Below the pieces are notes generated by a model. That model ran no database searches. It saw only the letters and a list, made by a program, of their open reading frames with translations, and had not been told where the DNA came from. This document shows, piece after piece, positions 12,446 through 24,732 of a stretch of DNA of 64,000 nt (its first letter is position 1; each line of letters opens with the position of its first letter). The stretch comes from Tenodera sinensis (Eukaryota; Arthropoda; Insecta; Mantodea; Mantidae), in contig CM060968.1 in NCBI GenBank assembly GCA_030765045.1, positions 113,673,404 to 113,737,403 on the forward strand, given 5' to 3'. A program made the translations under genes and the position numbers.

Positions 12446-15400
12446 CTATTAGATTGCAAACGATATACTACAGAACGTCAGGATCTATCTACAATACTGA
12501 GAACTCAACATTTACCAAAGTTCTATTCTTCCTCAGAAGTGAAACTGAAAGCATTTTAATAATTCCATGAAAGTTGTACTTCAGATATAATGAATTGAAT
12601 GAATTGTTTTATATATTGTATGGTCACGATATGACCAAGGGGCTTAAACTAAATAAATGTAAAAATAACGGTTATTTGTGGTGAAATTTGTACATCGGTG
12701 TTTTTTGGTGTCAAATAGAATACTTTCTCTATTTAGCATAGGTACTAGAGAAATTAACATTATTGAGACATTGGGTCATTCGAGAGAGGGCCGGATGACC
12801 TTGGATACAAGGAGCGTCTGTGTGTGTACGTGACCATAATAATGGCGGTAAAACAAAGGAAAGTCCGAGACTATAGAGACACTAGTGACTATGTATGTGA
12901 TCAAAAAGCGCGATAACAGCAGTAGTGCCCAGAAGCTTCTAGTTAATTCCGCTGTCATCGTTGCACGTGTTGTATGGAGGATTCTCGAAGGTCACGTGAC
13001 GCCGGTTCCAGGCACAGTCAGTCAGTTTAGAGTTCAGGTAGAGTTAGGTTAGTGTGTAAATCGTCGTATGTAGTTAGTTTTTAGTTACGTGAGTGAGTCG
13101 GCCAGCCTGTCAGCGAGTATGTTTGTGTCGTCGAGTGATGATATTGTAATGGTAGAGATATGAGAGATAGTGGAAGTGGAGAAGGACATTGAAAGACTGG
13201 CAAAGATTATGAGAAGAACAATTGTGATTTGCAGTAGCAGAGAAGACCATAAATTGTCTTAGTAACAGGAAGGAAATTGTGCATTTGTAGTCAAATCTAG
13301 AGGGCAATAAAGAGATAGGAGAGCAACAGGATTTGGCATTTTGCCACTTTGTTACATTATCTATTAACAATAGTAGGTTGATAGATTTAGTGCAGATGTG
13401 AATCAATGTTACCAACTTTCTATGTTGTGTTTATGTTTTGTTTTGCGATGTTCTAGTTACTTATTCATTGATTTGTGCCACTTAATAATGAAATCAAACT
13501 GATGTTGTACATGTTAAGTGAACATTGTAATTGAGAAAACGTGTAATGTTCACATTATAGTTAAATGAATAAATAAACAAACTGGACTATTACTCATTCC
13601 TGTGGAAGAAAGTTACAAGCGTCGGTAGCAAATGACCACCGTCATTCTTGCAATAAACATGAATGACGTCAAGCATTCTTACGGTGTGCAGCAAATATTA
13701 TTTCAAACATGGATCCTTGACTGTTAGTGATGTTGAACTGACATAATAACCACGTGTTCTGCGATATACAAAGCAGCTGATGCCACCCTTAGTTTTTTCC
13801 CTTAAAAAGCTAGCACCCATCATTCTTGCAATGAGCTCTTCATGCGTAATTTGCAAAATACTTACGAATAATGATAATTAGTTGTCAGATTAGGGTGACT
13901 TGATCCATGATTTCAAGTTACTGACGGCGGGATCATATCATCTTGGCAAGTGTCCCCTGGGAACAGTCTGGGTAAACATATATATAGAAATATACCGTAA
14001 AAGTGGACAGTGTTTTTCATTCTAAAAAGTTCGTTGTTCATAAACAATAACTTTTGTTGCTCATCCAATGGCATAACCTCCTTAGAAACATCCGAATGAA
14101 ATGTACATGCCAAAGGCTACAAGCATAGTGGAAGAATTAAGTGTAAAAATTAAGCAAATCAAAGCCGGAGAACTTCAGAAGGTGTGAACGATAAACTCCC
14201 ACAATGTGTTAGAGAGAAAAAACACACTGGTTTTTCAATTATATGTGCTGTGCGGGATGTCTTATTGCCAAAAGGTAACCGAGCCCGCCAGGTCAAAAGG
14301 TGTAAAAATATACCAGTAAAACCACTATTATTCGCATACATCTCGTATTACTGCTTGTGATGTCGAAAGGAGATTCTTACGATGTTTTGACAACCTCCGC
14401 ATGTAGAGATTATGTAATGAAAAGACTATGTAGTATTCACTTTACATATACGTAACAGTATTTTATAACAAAATAAAAACATTAAGGGTCGTGTACAACA
14501 TAATGCACGCATTCCTTTGATGCAACCTGCACGAGCTCTTCAGGCGCGCCCATTGTTTACACCTGGACTCACCATCTCTCCTTCAGTGTAAACAGTCTAA
14601 AATGGTAAGGCAACCTTAAAAAGTCCGGTCCTGCTGATTCGCCCCTTAATGGTGATGAATAGAGGTTCTTAGTATTGCGTATAAAAGTTTTGGTTACCTT
14701 TATATTTCCTGTTACGCAAAGGTGCCTTCGTGTTGGCAACCCTTTCCTAGGTCTCGTAGAAGTGACTCGATACACACACAGCGCGTTGAATTATCTGCAA
14801 CCTCATGCGCTTAACAAATGCCTTTGACAAATCAATCTCCAATTTACGGATTCTGTGAGCTGAACTCTTTAAGATGCCGAGACCAGAACAAAGCCCGCGT
14901 AATCTCAATTACAGATATCTTGCTAATTGGATCTTAGTGGTGATTAAGCGAATCTTAATGATTCAGAAAGAGCCAAGTGTTGGCATGAAATTGGCATCCC
15001 AATGACTGATTGGTTTATTCCCGTGCGAGGATTACACTGACTGAGGTAATTTACATTTCAGTGCTCGATAGATCCGTCTGAAGTTCATCTCTCGCACTAC
15101 TAAACTTTATTTCAAGTTCTTGACGTAGCATATAATTTTATATGTATATATATACACACACACACATATATACATGCCCGGAATAAAGAAATTAGAATGA
15201 AGATGGAACAAATAGTGGAATATTGCTAACGAAAATTTGAGTGAAAACTAGGGAAAATTTAAACATTTATTATTATTATTATTGTTGTTATTCTTATTTG
15301 CTGCATGGCAGTGAATGCTGGGTTACGAGAAGGAAAGATTTTAGCCGGTACCAGACAAATGGCACGGATGCTTGCTGAAGCGAAAGTATATTCTCTCTGG

Positions 15401-15546
15401 ACTCTAGGGAGCTGCTTGGCTGACGAATCGTTCATCGCTCTGTTTAGGCAGTTACAGCAGCGAGCCATGTATTCAAACTGAACTAGTTAGGAACTTGCGC
15501 GCGGCTTTGTGGCCTGTTTACCTGCGACCTGCACCCTCTTGCTCAA
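12446..15546. other. No gene recognised
   Basis: Open frames are short and lack conserved motifs. A promoter-like cluster lies at 12991-13060 and a TA/CA microsatellite at about 15139-15172. Confidence 0.4.
12991..13060 (+). promoter_or_regulatory. GTCACGTGAC palindrome followed by TCAGT initiator-like motifs
   Basis: The perfect palindrome at 12991-13000 is followed about 17 bases later by TCAGTCAGT, which matches the arthropod initiator core. The spacing could fit a TATA-less promoter, but no coding exon is recognisable downstream. Confidence 0.25.
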
Positions 15547-15733
15547 AATGTGTTTGTTAATGCGCTGTTAATTGGCAGAGTCATATCAGTGCCAGCGGTG
15601 TGCCGCAATTTTTTTGCACACGAGCTTTACATGCTAGTAAATCTAGTGTAAATGGGGTCGTCTGGACAGGACTTAAACCCGTGCCCTTGGCATCAGTAGG
15701 TTAGCGACTTACGAACTGAGCCACCCAGACCGA
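15547..15733 (-). mobile_element. SINE-2 copy
   Basis: Read on the minus strand, the head begins TCGGTCTGGGTGGCTCAG and contains a box B-like GGGTTTAAGTCC. The body shares CTAGATTTACTAGCATG-type sequence with the copy at 54970-55147, and a 3' AATTAACAGCGC segment with the copy at 22370-22578. The first bases pair with the end of the head like a tRNA acceptor stem. Confidence 0.65.
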
Positions 15734-16185
15734 TTGTTGCTTCTGTACTGTGTTGTACTGTGGATGCTCCACTTCTTACTCTCCTCATGGGGAAGCTAGC
15801 CACAATAAATCTATATCGGGCGCAGTGCCCTAGTTGCCCCCCTTCGTGGTATAAAATTGACTAGTACCTTTCATACCAGGAGCCCCAGATATAGCGTTCC
15901 CTCAAATTGTAGAGTGTTAGGTCGGGAGACCACAAATTTCTAATAATAATGCTGTCCTGAAACACACTTCCAAATTTGCTCATCGAAAGATGAGCTGCTG
16001 CAAAGACGTTAAAAAAGGCAAAGTCACACTCCCTGTCTGTTAATTCACTTCATGGCGAAACATTTGTTGCGCCATTAGCAAAGAAAGGTTTCTTGGAGCT
16101 CCAATAAATTAATTCTATGTCTGGAGTAACCTAAAACCTAAAGTGTGCAAGACAAACGCGCGTGGAAGAGTTGGAAAAAAAAATA
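15734..16185. other. No gene recognised
   Basis: Nothing that can be supported. The CCAGGAGCCCCAGATATAG segment near 15880 has no second copy here. Confidence 0.35.
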
Positions 16186-16189
16186 ACCG

Positions 16190-16440
16190 TCAGAAGATTT
16201 TCAGCATTTCTCAAAGTGAACTACGGCGAGTGATGGATAGTTTCCTGAACAGATACCAAAATGTATGTATGGACAACGACGGTGACTAGTTTCAGCATCT
16301 TCTTTCATAAATTGGTCAGAAAAGCCTTTAAAAGTTGTATAGTTTCATCCGCGCCTTTCTATGATAGCGACAAACGGCAACGAGCGCCGAGGATGCCGAA
16401 AAGTCAAACACTGCGCAGTCCGATCGGAGGTTTTTTGCTC
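16190..16440 (+). repeat. Dispersed repeat family C, copy 1
   Basis: About 250 bp match the reverse complement of 37930-38165, sharing GAACTACGGCGAGTGATGG and GGTTTCATCCGCGCC-type blocks. In both copies the start can be read as protein-like sequence beginning I-S-Q-x-E-L-R-R-V-M-D-S-F-L and later H-L-L-S-stop. That resembles the C-terminal end of an insect transposase, but the match is short. Confidence 0.6.
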
Positions 16441-16807
16441 TCGCGGTATAGCTTTACGCATATGTGAAACCCAGCCATACATGCCGCCTTTTGGTGTGTG
16501 TTACCTATATCTGTGTGTCTGTTTACGTTGCAAATATATGTTTCACATAGTATTATTAGTTAATCTTAGCTGGGATACCCTTGAGACTAATTACACTGAA
16601 CAACAAATTTAAACTTTTTTTCTGTCCTTTAGATGAAACTGCGTGATTCTGAATAAACAAAAGGTGCTTGACTCATATCTGAGAACCAAATTGGTCCATC
16701 ACGTACCATTTTTGTAGGAGACTCACTTTTGATATTTATACAAATTGATTACAGAGAAATGAAACATGAGGCTTAAGTACAGAAAACACATACACTAAAA
16801 TGATTTT

Positions 16808-17532
16808 TTACCGTTTCCTCTTGTAGGCATCTGTTGATGTGTCCCTAACAATAGATCAACAATACTCAGCTAGCATACTTCCATTCCATCGTCTACTGAA
16901 ATGTTTTTCAAACATAGAAATCTCCTGGTGGAACCTTTCCCCATGCTCGTCACTTATTGTGCCAAGGTTTTGAGGAAAGAAGTCCAGATGTGAGTCCAAA
17001 AAGTGTAGTTTTAATGACATATTACAACCTATAGCATGAAAGCATTCTACCATGTTGCTGACAAGATCTTCATAATTTTCGGCTTTTTCATTTCCAAGGA
17101 AACGTGAGCACACTGATTTAAATACCAACCAGGTGTTTTTTCTCCCTCTGACAGTCTATTTTCAAACTCTTCGTCATAAATGACTGCCTTAATTTGGGAA
17201 CCAATGAAAACCCCTTCTTTTACCTTTGCCTCACTTAATTTGTTGAATTTGTTCCTGAGATGCAAGAAAGCCACTCCTCTGTCCAGAGCTTTTACAAAAA
17301 GTTTCATTAAACAGAGTTTAATGTGCAGTGATGGTACAAATACACATTGTGGATTCACAAGTGGTTCATGTGCTATATTTTTGGTGCCAAGAATGAAGCT
17401 TTGTCTTGAAGGTCACTGTTTACGGGTGTAGTGATTTTTACCAATGGCGACAAGCTGCATTGCTGTCTTCAATGTAAATTCGCCACACACGTAACAAAAT
17501 ACGTCCAGCTTATTTTTACAGTGACGAGACAT
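16808..17532 (-). pseudogene. Decayed copy of an arthropod CYVCGEFT-type repeat protein
   Basis: The minus-strand start at 17532 gives an N-terminus with the Cys motif CYVCGEFT. The C-terminal half carries DSHLDFFPQNLG and SDEHGERFHQ, the hallmarks of an uncharacterised protein family found in many copies in arthropod genomes. Several lesions are visible: the region after CYVCGEFT is largely deleted; the frame changes near 17128 between the two longest open stretches (17047-17358 and 16856-17128); and a TGA at 16856-16858 follows EYC where the family normally has Trp, before a final DAYKRKR and a TAA at 16808-16810. The family function is unknown and its copy number suggests a mobile element. 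This copy cannot make a full protein. Confidence 0.8.
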
Positions 17533-18119
17533 TATAATGCACTGAATATAATATAATTTTGTCCTTAAAACACTTAAAACTGATCGTCACTAAAATATTC
17601 CTGCCAGCAACACTTCAGAGAGGAAACTTCCGAAAATAAACAAAATTCTACAGTTAAAATGTTGACATAGTCGAAAGATCAAGCTGACAGTGAATGTTTG
17701 ATATAGATATCCATTGTTTAATATGTGTACATATATACCTGTAGTGTAAATGTTGAATAGAATAAGCAGGTTATAAAAAAAATTGATTTAAATTAACAAA
17801 GGCGCAAATTTATCGGGATAATGGTACGTGGTAGACAAAAACTAATTACAGATTTGATATTTTCAACCATACTTGTACAAGAAACACACATTTTCATCTA
17901 AAGGAAATTTTTCATGTTATGTAGTGTTATTAAAGCCACAATCGTTGGAGTTTCGGAGCGAAATCATCTTTACGTAACCAGTAAGGAGAGCAAATCTACA
18001 AGATAAATGAGTATATAATTACTGCAAATACTAGTTCAGCAACTCAAAGCAGCTTCATACGGTAAACTCTGAAAAGAAAACGATGGCCGTAGATTACGTC
18101 ACACCTTGCAGTCTAAAGT
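17533..18119. other. No gene recognised
   Basis: AT-rich, with no motif or repeat that I can support. Confidence 0.4.
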
Positions 18120-18460
18120 GAGTTGGCAGCCGCTAATGGAGTTGCGCTAACATTAGATGTCCCTCTAATCGTTCTTCAGCCAACTTTTCTTACACAGCTT
18201 TTCTCTGGGTTCTCCGGTTTTCCCACCACTCATTCCACCAATTGCTCCATTGTCACCTTTCCAGTCATCGATTGCATTTCATATTATCCTCTTCCTCACT
18301 ATCATACCTGGTGCTTGGCTAACCACCCGTTTCCAGGTCTTCCTCTGTCCGGTCAATAGATTCCTGTGCTCCCCGATAGGCTTCTGACCCTAGACACAGG
18401 CTCTAAATCCTAGGGGTGTAAATCCTACATAAGGGAAGGGTAATCAGGTAAAGAATAACC
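18120..18460 (+). repeat. Degenerate SINE-like element sharing the SINE-1 central domain
   Basis: At 18195-18260 the sequence reads TTTTCTCTGGGTTCTCCGG and then CATTCCACCAATTGCTCCA, clearly related to the SINE-1 body at 8980-9030 and 53390-53440. No tRNA-like head is visible. A different SINE sharing the domain, or a very old copy, would both fit. Confidence 0.5.
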
Positions 18461-19467
18461 CATCACAAATTAAAGAGTTTAAGCCCTTAATACAAAGAAT
18501 AAATACGGCACAAAAACGGTACACAAGGCTTAACTGCAGTAGAGAACCTTGGATATCGTTTCGTATTTTCGAACTTCAATGAAGCTTCGTTCAAGCTTCG
18601 TTCTTCAATAATCCAATTACAGTACTTGTATCGCAATATTTGCAATTGAATTTGATGTAAAACATTTGTAAACACTTCCCAAACGCAGGCATTAGAGGTA
18701 TGAATAAGATCTTTTGATAATTTATACTTTAGTGTATGTCCACTTTGGTGTATTAAATGGTTTTCTGTTCGTTTACCAGTTTTCCCACAATCCAATGACG
18801 TAGTTTACTACGTAGTGCTTTTTGGGTGGTTTTGCTTCACACCTCAAGATGTTACCTGGGTAGGCAGCCTAGTGGGGTCATTGACCTTGCAGAAAGTATT
18901 TGTACTCCATCTTGGTGCAACTTTCGTGTCGCCCAGTTGGTATAACATTTTCCCATCCACCTTGTTGGTGAATTAAACTTGACTTGTATGTGCCAAGTTT
19001 ACTTGGAGGTTTACTTTGAGGTGAAGATCCAAATTAACATGGAAACAAGAAATAATTCAAACAATGAAAGAAGTGAGATTCGAAGAAGGATCTTGAGAAT
19101 TCCCTAAATGAGTGCATACACTGTAAACCTGAAATAAAATAAATAGACGTTACAGGAGTATTAATTTTGTTATTGGTAATTCATTAAGTGGAACATGGGC
19201 AGGGAAAAATCCTGTGAATGCACCAAATGTTCACATACAATTAGTAAGGTAAATTTTATAATTTTGTGGAGGAAATATTGCCTTTAGATACCACAGATTT
19301 CACCACAAATACATATCTTGAAACTTAAGCAAAGATAAAACAATACATTTTTTTAGTAAACCGTGCGTGTGCGTGTGTGTGTGCGTGCGTCTCTATGTGT
19401 CTCCCATGTGTGTGCCTGTGTGGGAACAGCGTAACTTAAAACGCAATATCCGTTAAATGTCAAACTG

Positions 19468-19508
<41 letters not shown>

Positions 19509-20180
19509 CAGTTTAGCACCTAAGGATACAATACGGGATTTTCAGGATAATTCTCTTCATTCCATGTTCATATGTCCTTGTCTACTCCCTATTCTACAAA
19601 CAATTCCTACAAATTTTTGTATGATTAAAATAGAAATTCAACGTATTACACTCACAAGTCTTTCTCTACTCGCTTTTCTTTCTATAATATTTGTGATTAG
19701 CAGTGCGTTTGCATGGTGTCTTCCCCGTGTTTTATTTATTTTGTTTGTTTTGTTCTTTATTGTATCCTAAATGCCTAACTCCTTGTATAAGCCTATTAAG
19801 TAATATTGTTTTTAAATGTCTCCAACGAAACACAAAGTTATTGTGCAAATGCAAGCTAAGTCTAAACATTGTAGAGATAAACTGTTAAACTACGGGCAAT
19901 ACAGAGTGTTTCATCTAGTATATAATAAAGCTGTTTCCAGAAATGTCTATCTCGATTAATATGAATTTCAGAGAACAATGAGAGTTTCTAAGAATACTTT
20001 GTAGTGAGGAAGGCCATATTAATGCAACAAGCTTATTCTTTTTTCTCTTAAGATGGCTGTTCGCCATAAATCTATGGAACGACACCTTGGATCTGAAAGT
20101 TAACAAAGTCGATATAAAGAAAAGGAATGGAAAACAAGGACAGGCTTGAGCAGTTCGGTTGTGATCGGCTTCTCTCGGCA
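18461..20180. other. No gene recognised; GT-rich and poly-T tracts
   Basis: A GT microsatellite lies at about 19362-19390, followed by a motif order loosely like inverted family A, and a 36-base poly-T run at 19469-19504. The open frames at 19564-19770 and 19703-19888 are hydrophobic products of T-rich DNA and carry no motif. Confidence 0.4.
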
Positions 20181-20185
20181 ATGAG

Positions 20186-20225
20186 TTACGTCACGCTGCG
20201 CTTTATTGGCAGTTGCCATGGAAAC
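20186..20225. promoter_or_regulatory. Promoter-like cluster: CRE, inverted CCAAT and X-box
   Basis: Within 40 bases are TTACGTCA (20186-20193), ATTGG (20205-20209, inverted CCAAT) and GTTGCCATGGAAAC (20212-20225). The last fits the RFX X-box consensus GTHNYYATRRNAAC at every position. Such clusters occur at promoters of ciliary and housekeeping genes. A possible first exon with ATGGTAAGC (near 20284) follows, but no coding sequence is recognisable. Confidence 0.35.
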
Positions 20226-21025
20226 AGCAATTTAAAGTAAATTACCAATCTGCTCAGCGGGATGATGAGGATGATAGGCGAGGCGATGGTAAGCGTGGTA
20301 GTGACGGCAGTGATGGTGGTGTGGGAGCAATCTATACTCTGTGCACCGCCTGCCAGTCCTCGGGGACTAACAAAAGAAAGTGAAGTTCTCGTCCCTGCGT
20401 AACAACACGAGTTAATAAAAATCAACAGCAAACTTTTGGCTGTGTTTTTTACCAAGTTTACTAAAAGCGTTGGGAACGACAGCACGTTTCCTAAATTCCT
20501 ATTTTGTTCAACTTATTTTACCTTTGAAGCGAGCTAAAAAGAGATTCTATTTTAAATTGGTTATCACGCTTATATGGTGTACTGGAGTTGATTTGAATCA
20601 CGTTTGTATTCCATAGCATTCGAGCTAACTTCGATTTGGATTCTGCTTTAAATCCCAGGTGTTTTAGGTGGAATTACGTTAACTGAACTAAGTCACGAAT
20701 AATTTTCATAGACATTAATGCATATGTGAATTGAGAACTAACTCTGCGTTGTACCAGCAGAGAACATGAGCTGAGCTCGGCAGTACACTCTAAAAGACTT
20801 AAAATAGGCAGGCAAATAGTACTAAAAGTTCAAAAGAGTGTGTAGTAGACGCGCTAATATTAAATTACTGTTTCACATTTCATTTCTTATAGAATAATTG
20901 TTCTTCGGGAAGTTTTAATCACAAAGATGTTGGGGTTTATAGGAGTCCACAGATGTTTAACCAGTTAGTTGATAACCTTATAATATTTCATATAACTTTT
21001 TATTGATGGTGAATAGGAGGAATAT
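20226..21025. other. No gene recognised
   Basis: The minus-strand open frame overlapping this stretch (20186-20485) is low in complexity and not recognisable. No repeats were found. Confidence 0.35.
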
Positions 21026-21231
21026 TATGGCAGACACAAAATTTAATGGTGACTGATAGCTGACCATTGCTATTGTCTTTCCTGTTATGCAAATAAACGT
21101 GGGCGTAAATGTGGGCTTTATAACGTGATTTCAGAGGTATTTAACTATATATCATAAAACGTGCCAAGCCTCTGATGGATGTGTTCACCAGGGGCTCCTG
21201 CCACCCGCCATTCAATATTGTGTACGACATA
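21026..21231. mobile_element. MITE, family D copy 1
   Basis: A 206-bp non-coding element. It begins TATGGCAGACACAAAATTT and ends with the imperfect complement TTGTGTACGACATA. A sister copy at 28984-29207 shares the inverted termini and much of the interior. The TA at both ends fits the TA duplication of Tc1/mariner-type MITEs. Confidence 0.65.
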
Positions 21232-22365
21232 GTTCTCTTTGTATACATACTGACCAACTACTCGAGTTTGGTTTTTTCTTTCTTTTTTTTTTTTTTTCTA
21301 TGGTTTACCCTTTTCACAAGACAAATGATGGGGTAGGTTCTCTAATCCACGCATTCCTTTCCTTCCTGATTGTATTTCTATTGCACTCTTTCAGCTCTGG
21401 TTCTCACCGCAGTGGTTCGGGCTTATGCGAGTAGATGGTGCGAATGCTTGCGCTGTGTAAATCTTCTTCCCTTGTCCCACTTGAAACAGCGGTGTGTCGG
21501 TGCCCAGGTCGCTTCGTCGCCCTCTCTCTGGGTGGTAGTGAGGAGCTTCGGTGGTGGGGTAGAAGTTTTGGGTACTTCTGCACGTCTCTGTGGCCTTGCA
21601 CTGTCCCCGCTCTCTGACCGCCTGTGGCTTCCTTTGTCTTGTCTTTTCCCTCCGGGTGCTGGTAGCGCACGATACATCCGTGCCGAATCCCCGTGTGCAA
21701 GGTGTCATCTTATATGTAACCCGATTAACTTCAAATAGGCACTAATATAGACACTATCAGTATTGATAAGCATTGAAATAGGCACAATAATTTATTGATT
21801 TAAATAAATCTCTGACGAGATGAACAATGGAGTGTCGTTGTAGAACATGACTTCCAACTATTAAAGTGAAATATTTTCATACTCTTGAGCTTTCGCCACC
21901 CTTGTTCGTAGACTAATGCGTGGAGTGAGACCAATTGAATGGCCTACCCAGAGTCGATAGGGAACCAGCTCATAAGGTGTTTTACCACATTAAAGAAGCA
22001 TAGCAGACCGGAAGCATAAGTATGTTTTCATGCATAAACGCCGGTAGAAGTAAAATGACAAATACTGCCTTGTCGTACAAAATTTAGGATTAAACCTTTT
22101 TAACGTTCCAATTTTCTATGCCCTACGTTTCTGTTGTATTTCTGTTGGTCTTTCCACATTTACTCTCACATATACATAAGACATTTACAAACACCCATAC
22201 ATGAAGGTGTAGCATCCCATGCATCACGAAGCGCCAAACATTGGCAATTGAGTAAGTGAGGTCATAGGGACCGAAAATTGTCTGACGCAATACTACCTGC
22301 GCTGACTGTGCACTTTTACAACTGCTAGCACCTGTCTCGTTTAACACTTAATGACCCCATCATAA
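21232..22365. other. GC-rich island (about 21400-21710) of unknown nature
   Basis: Between about 21400 and 21710 the base composition rises in G and C and several frames on both strands stay open for 80-120 codons. None of the translations shows a motif I recognise. It may be an old retroelement ORF1 or part of a first exon. Confidence 0.25.
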
Positions 22366-22369
22366 AATG

Positions 22370-22578
22370 TCGGTCTGGAGGGCTCAGTTGGTTTGATGAT
22401 GGCCTACTGATCCCAAGGTCGTGAGTTCATATCCGGCCCAGACCGATGTTTTTTAAGTTCGCTTAAAAACGCAGCTCCATACCATTGGCATGAAAAAGAA
22501 CGCCTATAGGACGATATTCCGGTACAATGGCGACGCGGAGATGATCTGGCAATTGACAGCGTTGTTAAACAATAAAAA
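22370..22578 (+). mobile_element. SINE-2 copy
   Basis: The head starts TCGGTCTGGAGGGCTCAG and ends CCCAGACCGA, so the two ends pair like a tRNA acceptor stem. The body has TTTTTTAAGTTCGCTTAAAA, also found in the 54970-55147 copy, and the 3' end is GTTGTTAAACAATAAAA. No clean target duplication is seen. Confidence 0.7.
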
Positions 22579-22599
22579 CCTCGCTCATATCATCTCGAC

Positions 22600-22705
22600 T
22601 CGCATATATAGGCCATAATGACGCAGCACGGATCTTTCTCGAACTTCTCATAAGTCGAAAATTTCGCCAACTGTCTTAAGAACGTTTAGTTCTGCCACAC
22701 TCATT
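22600..22705 (+). repeat. Dispersed repeat family E, copy 1
   Basis: It shares ATGACGCAGCACGGAT, then TTTCTCGAA and an AAATTTCGC block, with 39430-39535; a shorter match lies at 24733-24770. A TATATA string precedes the shared block in both longer copies. The element type is unknown. Confidence 0.4.
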
Positions 22706-24732
22706 GTCGTTCTTGTTCCGACTGCTTCATTGTCGTCGGCCACGTCGTAGCTTACGCCAAGCTTCTGCACGATCGCCTAGTGGTGTGAGACAGTTTGAAC
22801 TCGAACATTCTGTTGATGAGCGGCTGGCCGGTGTCACAATAATCACTAAAGGTAATCTTATTTATTATGCAATGTGTACCATATTAGTAATATCGAGAGA
22901 GATGGTTCTCCGGTAATGTATGAAATTTGCATTCGTGAGATCCACGCTTCAAAAGTCGCCTGGATTATACTTCATGGCAGGGGTTTTGGCTTTCTTCAGC
23001 AAATGCTGGAGAGCTACCTAAACTTAGACCTGGGAAGTTTTCTTCCGAAAGTCCCTTTCCCCAGTATAATTTCATCCCATGTATCGTCAGTGTCCGTGGA
23101 ATGTGATGTGATGTATGGTAAGAACGGCCGTCACACACTGATACAAAAAGTGCCAAATAAAATCTTCGGCAAATTTTGTCTCGTTTTCTAAGTCTTTTGA
23201 GACGTGAGCTTTACCGCTAACTTGTATGTTCATCAAGTTTTCCCCTAATATTTTAACCCCTTCAAAGGCGTGCCTGCACTAGCCTATAACATATTGCTAC
23301 TAATCTGTGTGACAAACTGAATGCACTCGCTTTGCCTCTTTCGCTTTTAACTAATACCTGTGCACCACTTTTTAACCTTTGCTTGGTTATTGGTGTGGTT
23401 GTTTTCCAAAAAGGAGTGACGCTTCCTTACACTGTGACCTAAATGAAATGGTCTTGGCTCCGTAGAACGATAAACAATGTGGCGTAGATGCGAGGTGCAA
23501 TATTTTCTTTGGCGTTCTTTGTTAAGGATGTTTGTGCAAGCTGGTGTTAGTGCTATAATTGACGGTAAGCTGAGAATGGTGGTGACAGAGCTTGTCATGA
23601 GGTGAAAGGGGTCAGGAGAGGGTTAATGCACAACTTGGAACAATGATAATGACAGTCGGAAGCATTTGGGATGGTATATTCTCGCCTGCCATATGCATAT
23701 TCAGCAAGCTAGATGGAGCCCTGGATGTCAAGCAGAGATGGCGATGTGTTTGTTACTTTAAAAACAGCACCTGCCCATATAACAGCAGCAGCATCAAGAT
23801 TTGGAAACTAGACAGTAAGACAAATACCGTGGGAGCGAGACGGCCTGAGAAAAGGACCTGTTGGTTGAAGGCGTGGTAATGGAATCTCAAAACTACTGCA
23901 TCTAACCTCCTTCCTCTCCAGAGCAGCCGCTTTCACTCCATTAGGATAATTTATTGCAGAGGATCCGATAGCACTCTGCTATGAAAGGAGTGGCTGGAAG
24001 ACAGTGTTAGGTTATACTCTCGCATAGAGGGGACAGCATGCTTTATAAGGACCTGCTACCAGAATTATGAATTATATACCAAACGGAAAGAAAAGTTATA
24101 AACTGCCATGTGAAGTATGATGTGGCTACTATAGTACTTCTACGCAATTTTATTTTGCGTAATACGTACACTGACATGCTTAAAAAGCGGCGCAATAGTT
24201 TCTTCCTTCTGCAGGAGTATCAAAAAAAGCTTTGAGACATCCAACTGGTATCAGTTCTCTATGTGACTGGACTGAAAATTGATTTAGGCAAGTAAGTCCA
24301 CCTTCTACAGAAAGGGGTGAAGAATTCTTATTTATGCTCTGACAAAAACTAAAAACTACTAAAATTTGTCTCTTTAATTCTTTTTTTTTTTTTTTTTGTT
24401 TTTTTTTTGTTTTTTTTTTTTTTTTTTTGTTTTGTTTGTTCAAAATTGTGTTACAAATACAGTTTTTTGTTGACGAAGACAGCCTTTAGGTTTTCGTGAC
24501 GTTACGACTCGCATCTGATTTCCTCTCATAACCTAGACTCAGTCCCAACACTGTCTTCTTTCACTTTCTGGTCTCTCAAACACTAACTCCGAGGATACAA
24601 TCACTCAACACTCATTAAAACTTCTTCTCTTCGACGCGACGTATGTTTCACGAGGACAGTACCACACACAAGTCAAAACTGGTGTATGTAAGCTAACTCG
24701 TCTAACTCGTTGCCTGGCCTCCTTGTATTGCG
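22706..24732. other. No gene recognised; possible SINE body and poly-T tract
   Basis: At about 22970-23130 the string CCATGTATCGTCAGTGTC resembles the SINE-1 3' region (CCATGTATCATCAGTGTC), suggesting an old relative. A T-rich tract of about 60 bases lies at 24380-24440. Short frames have no motifs. Confidence 0.35.
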
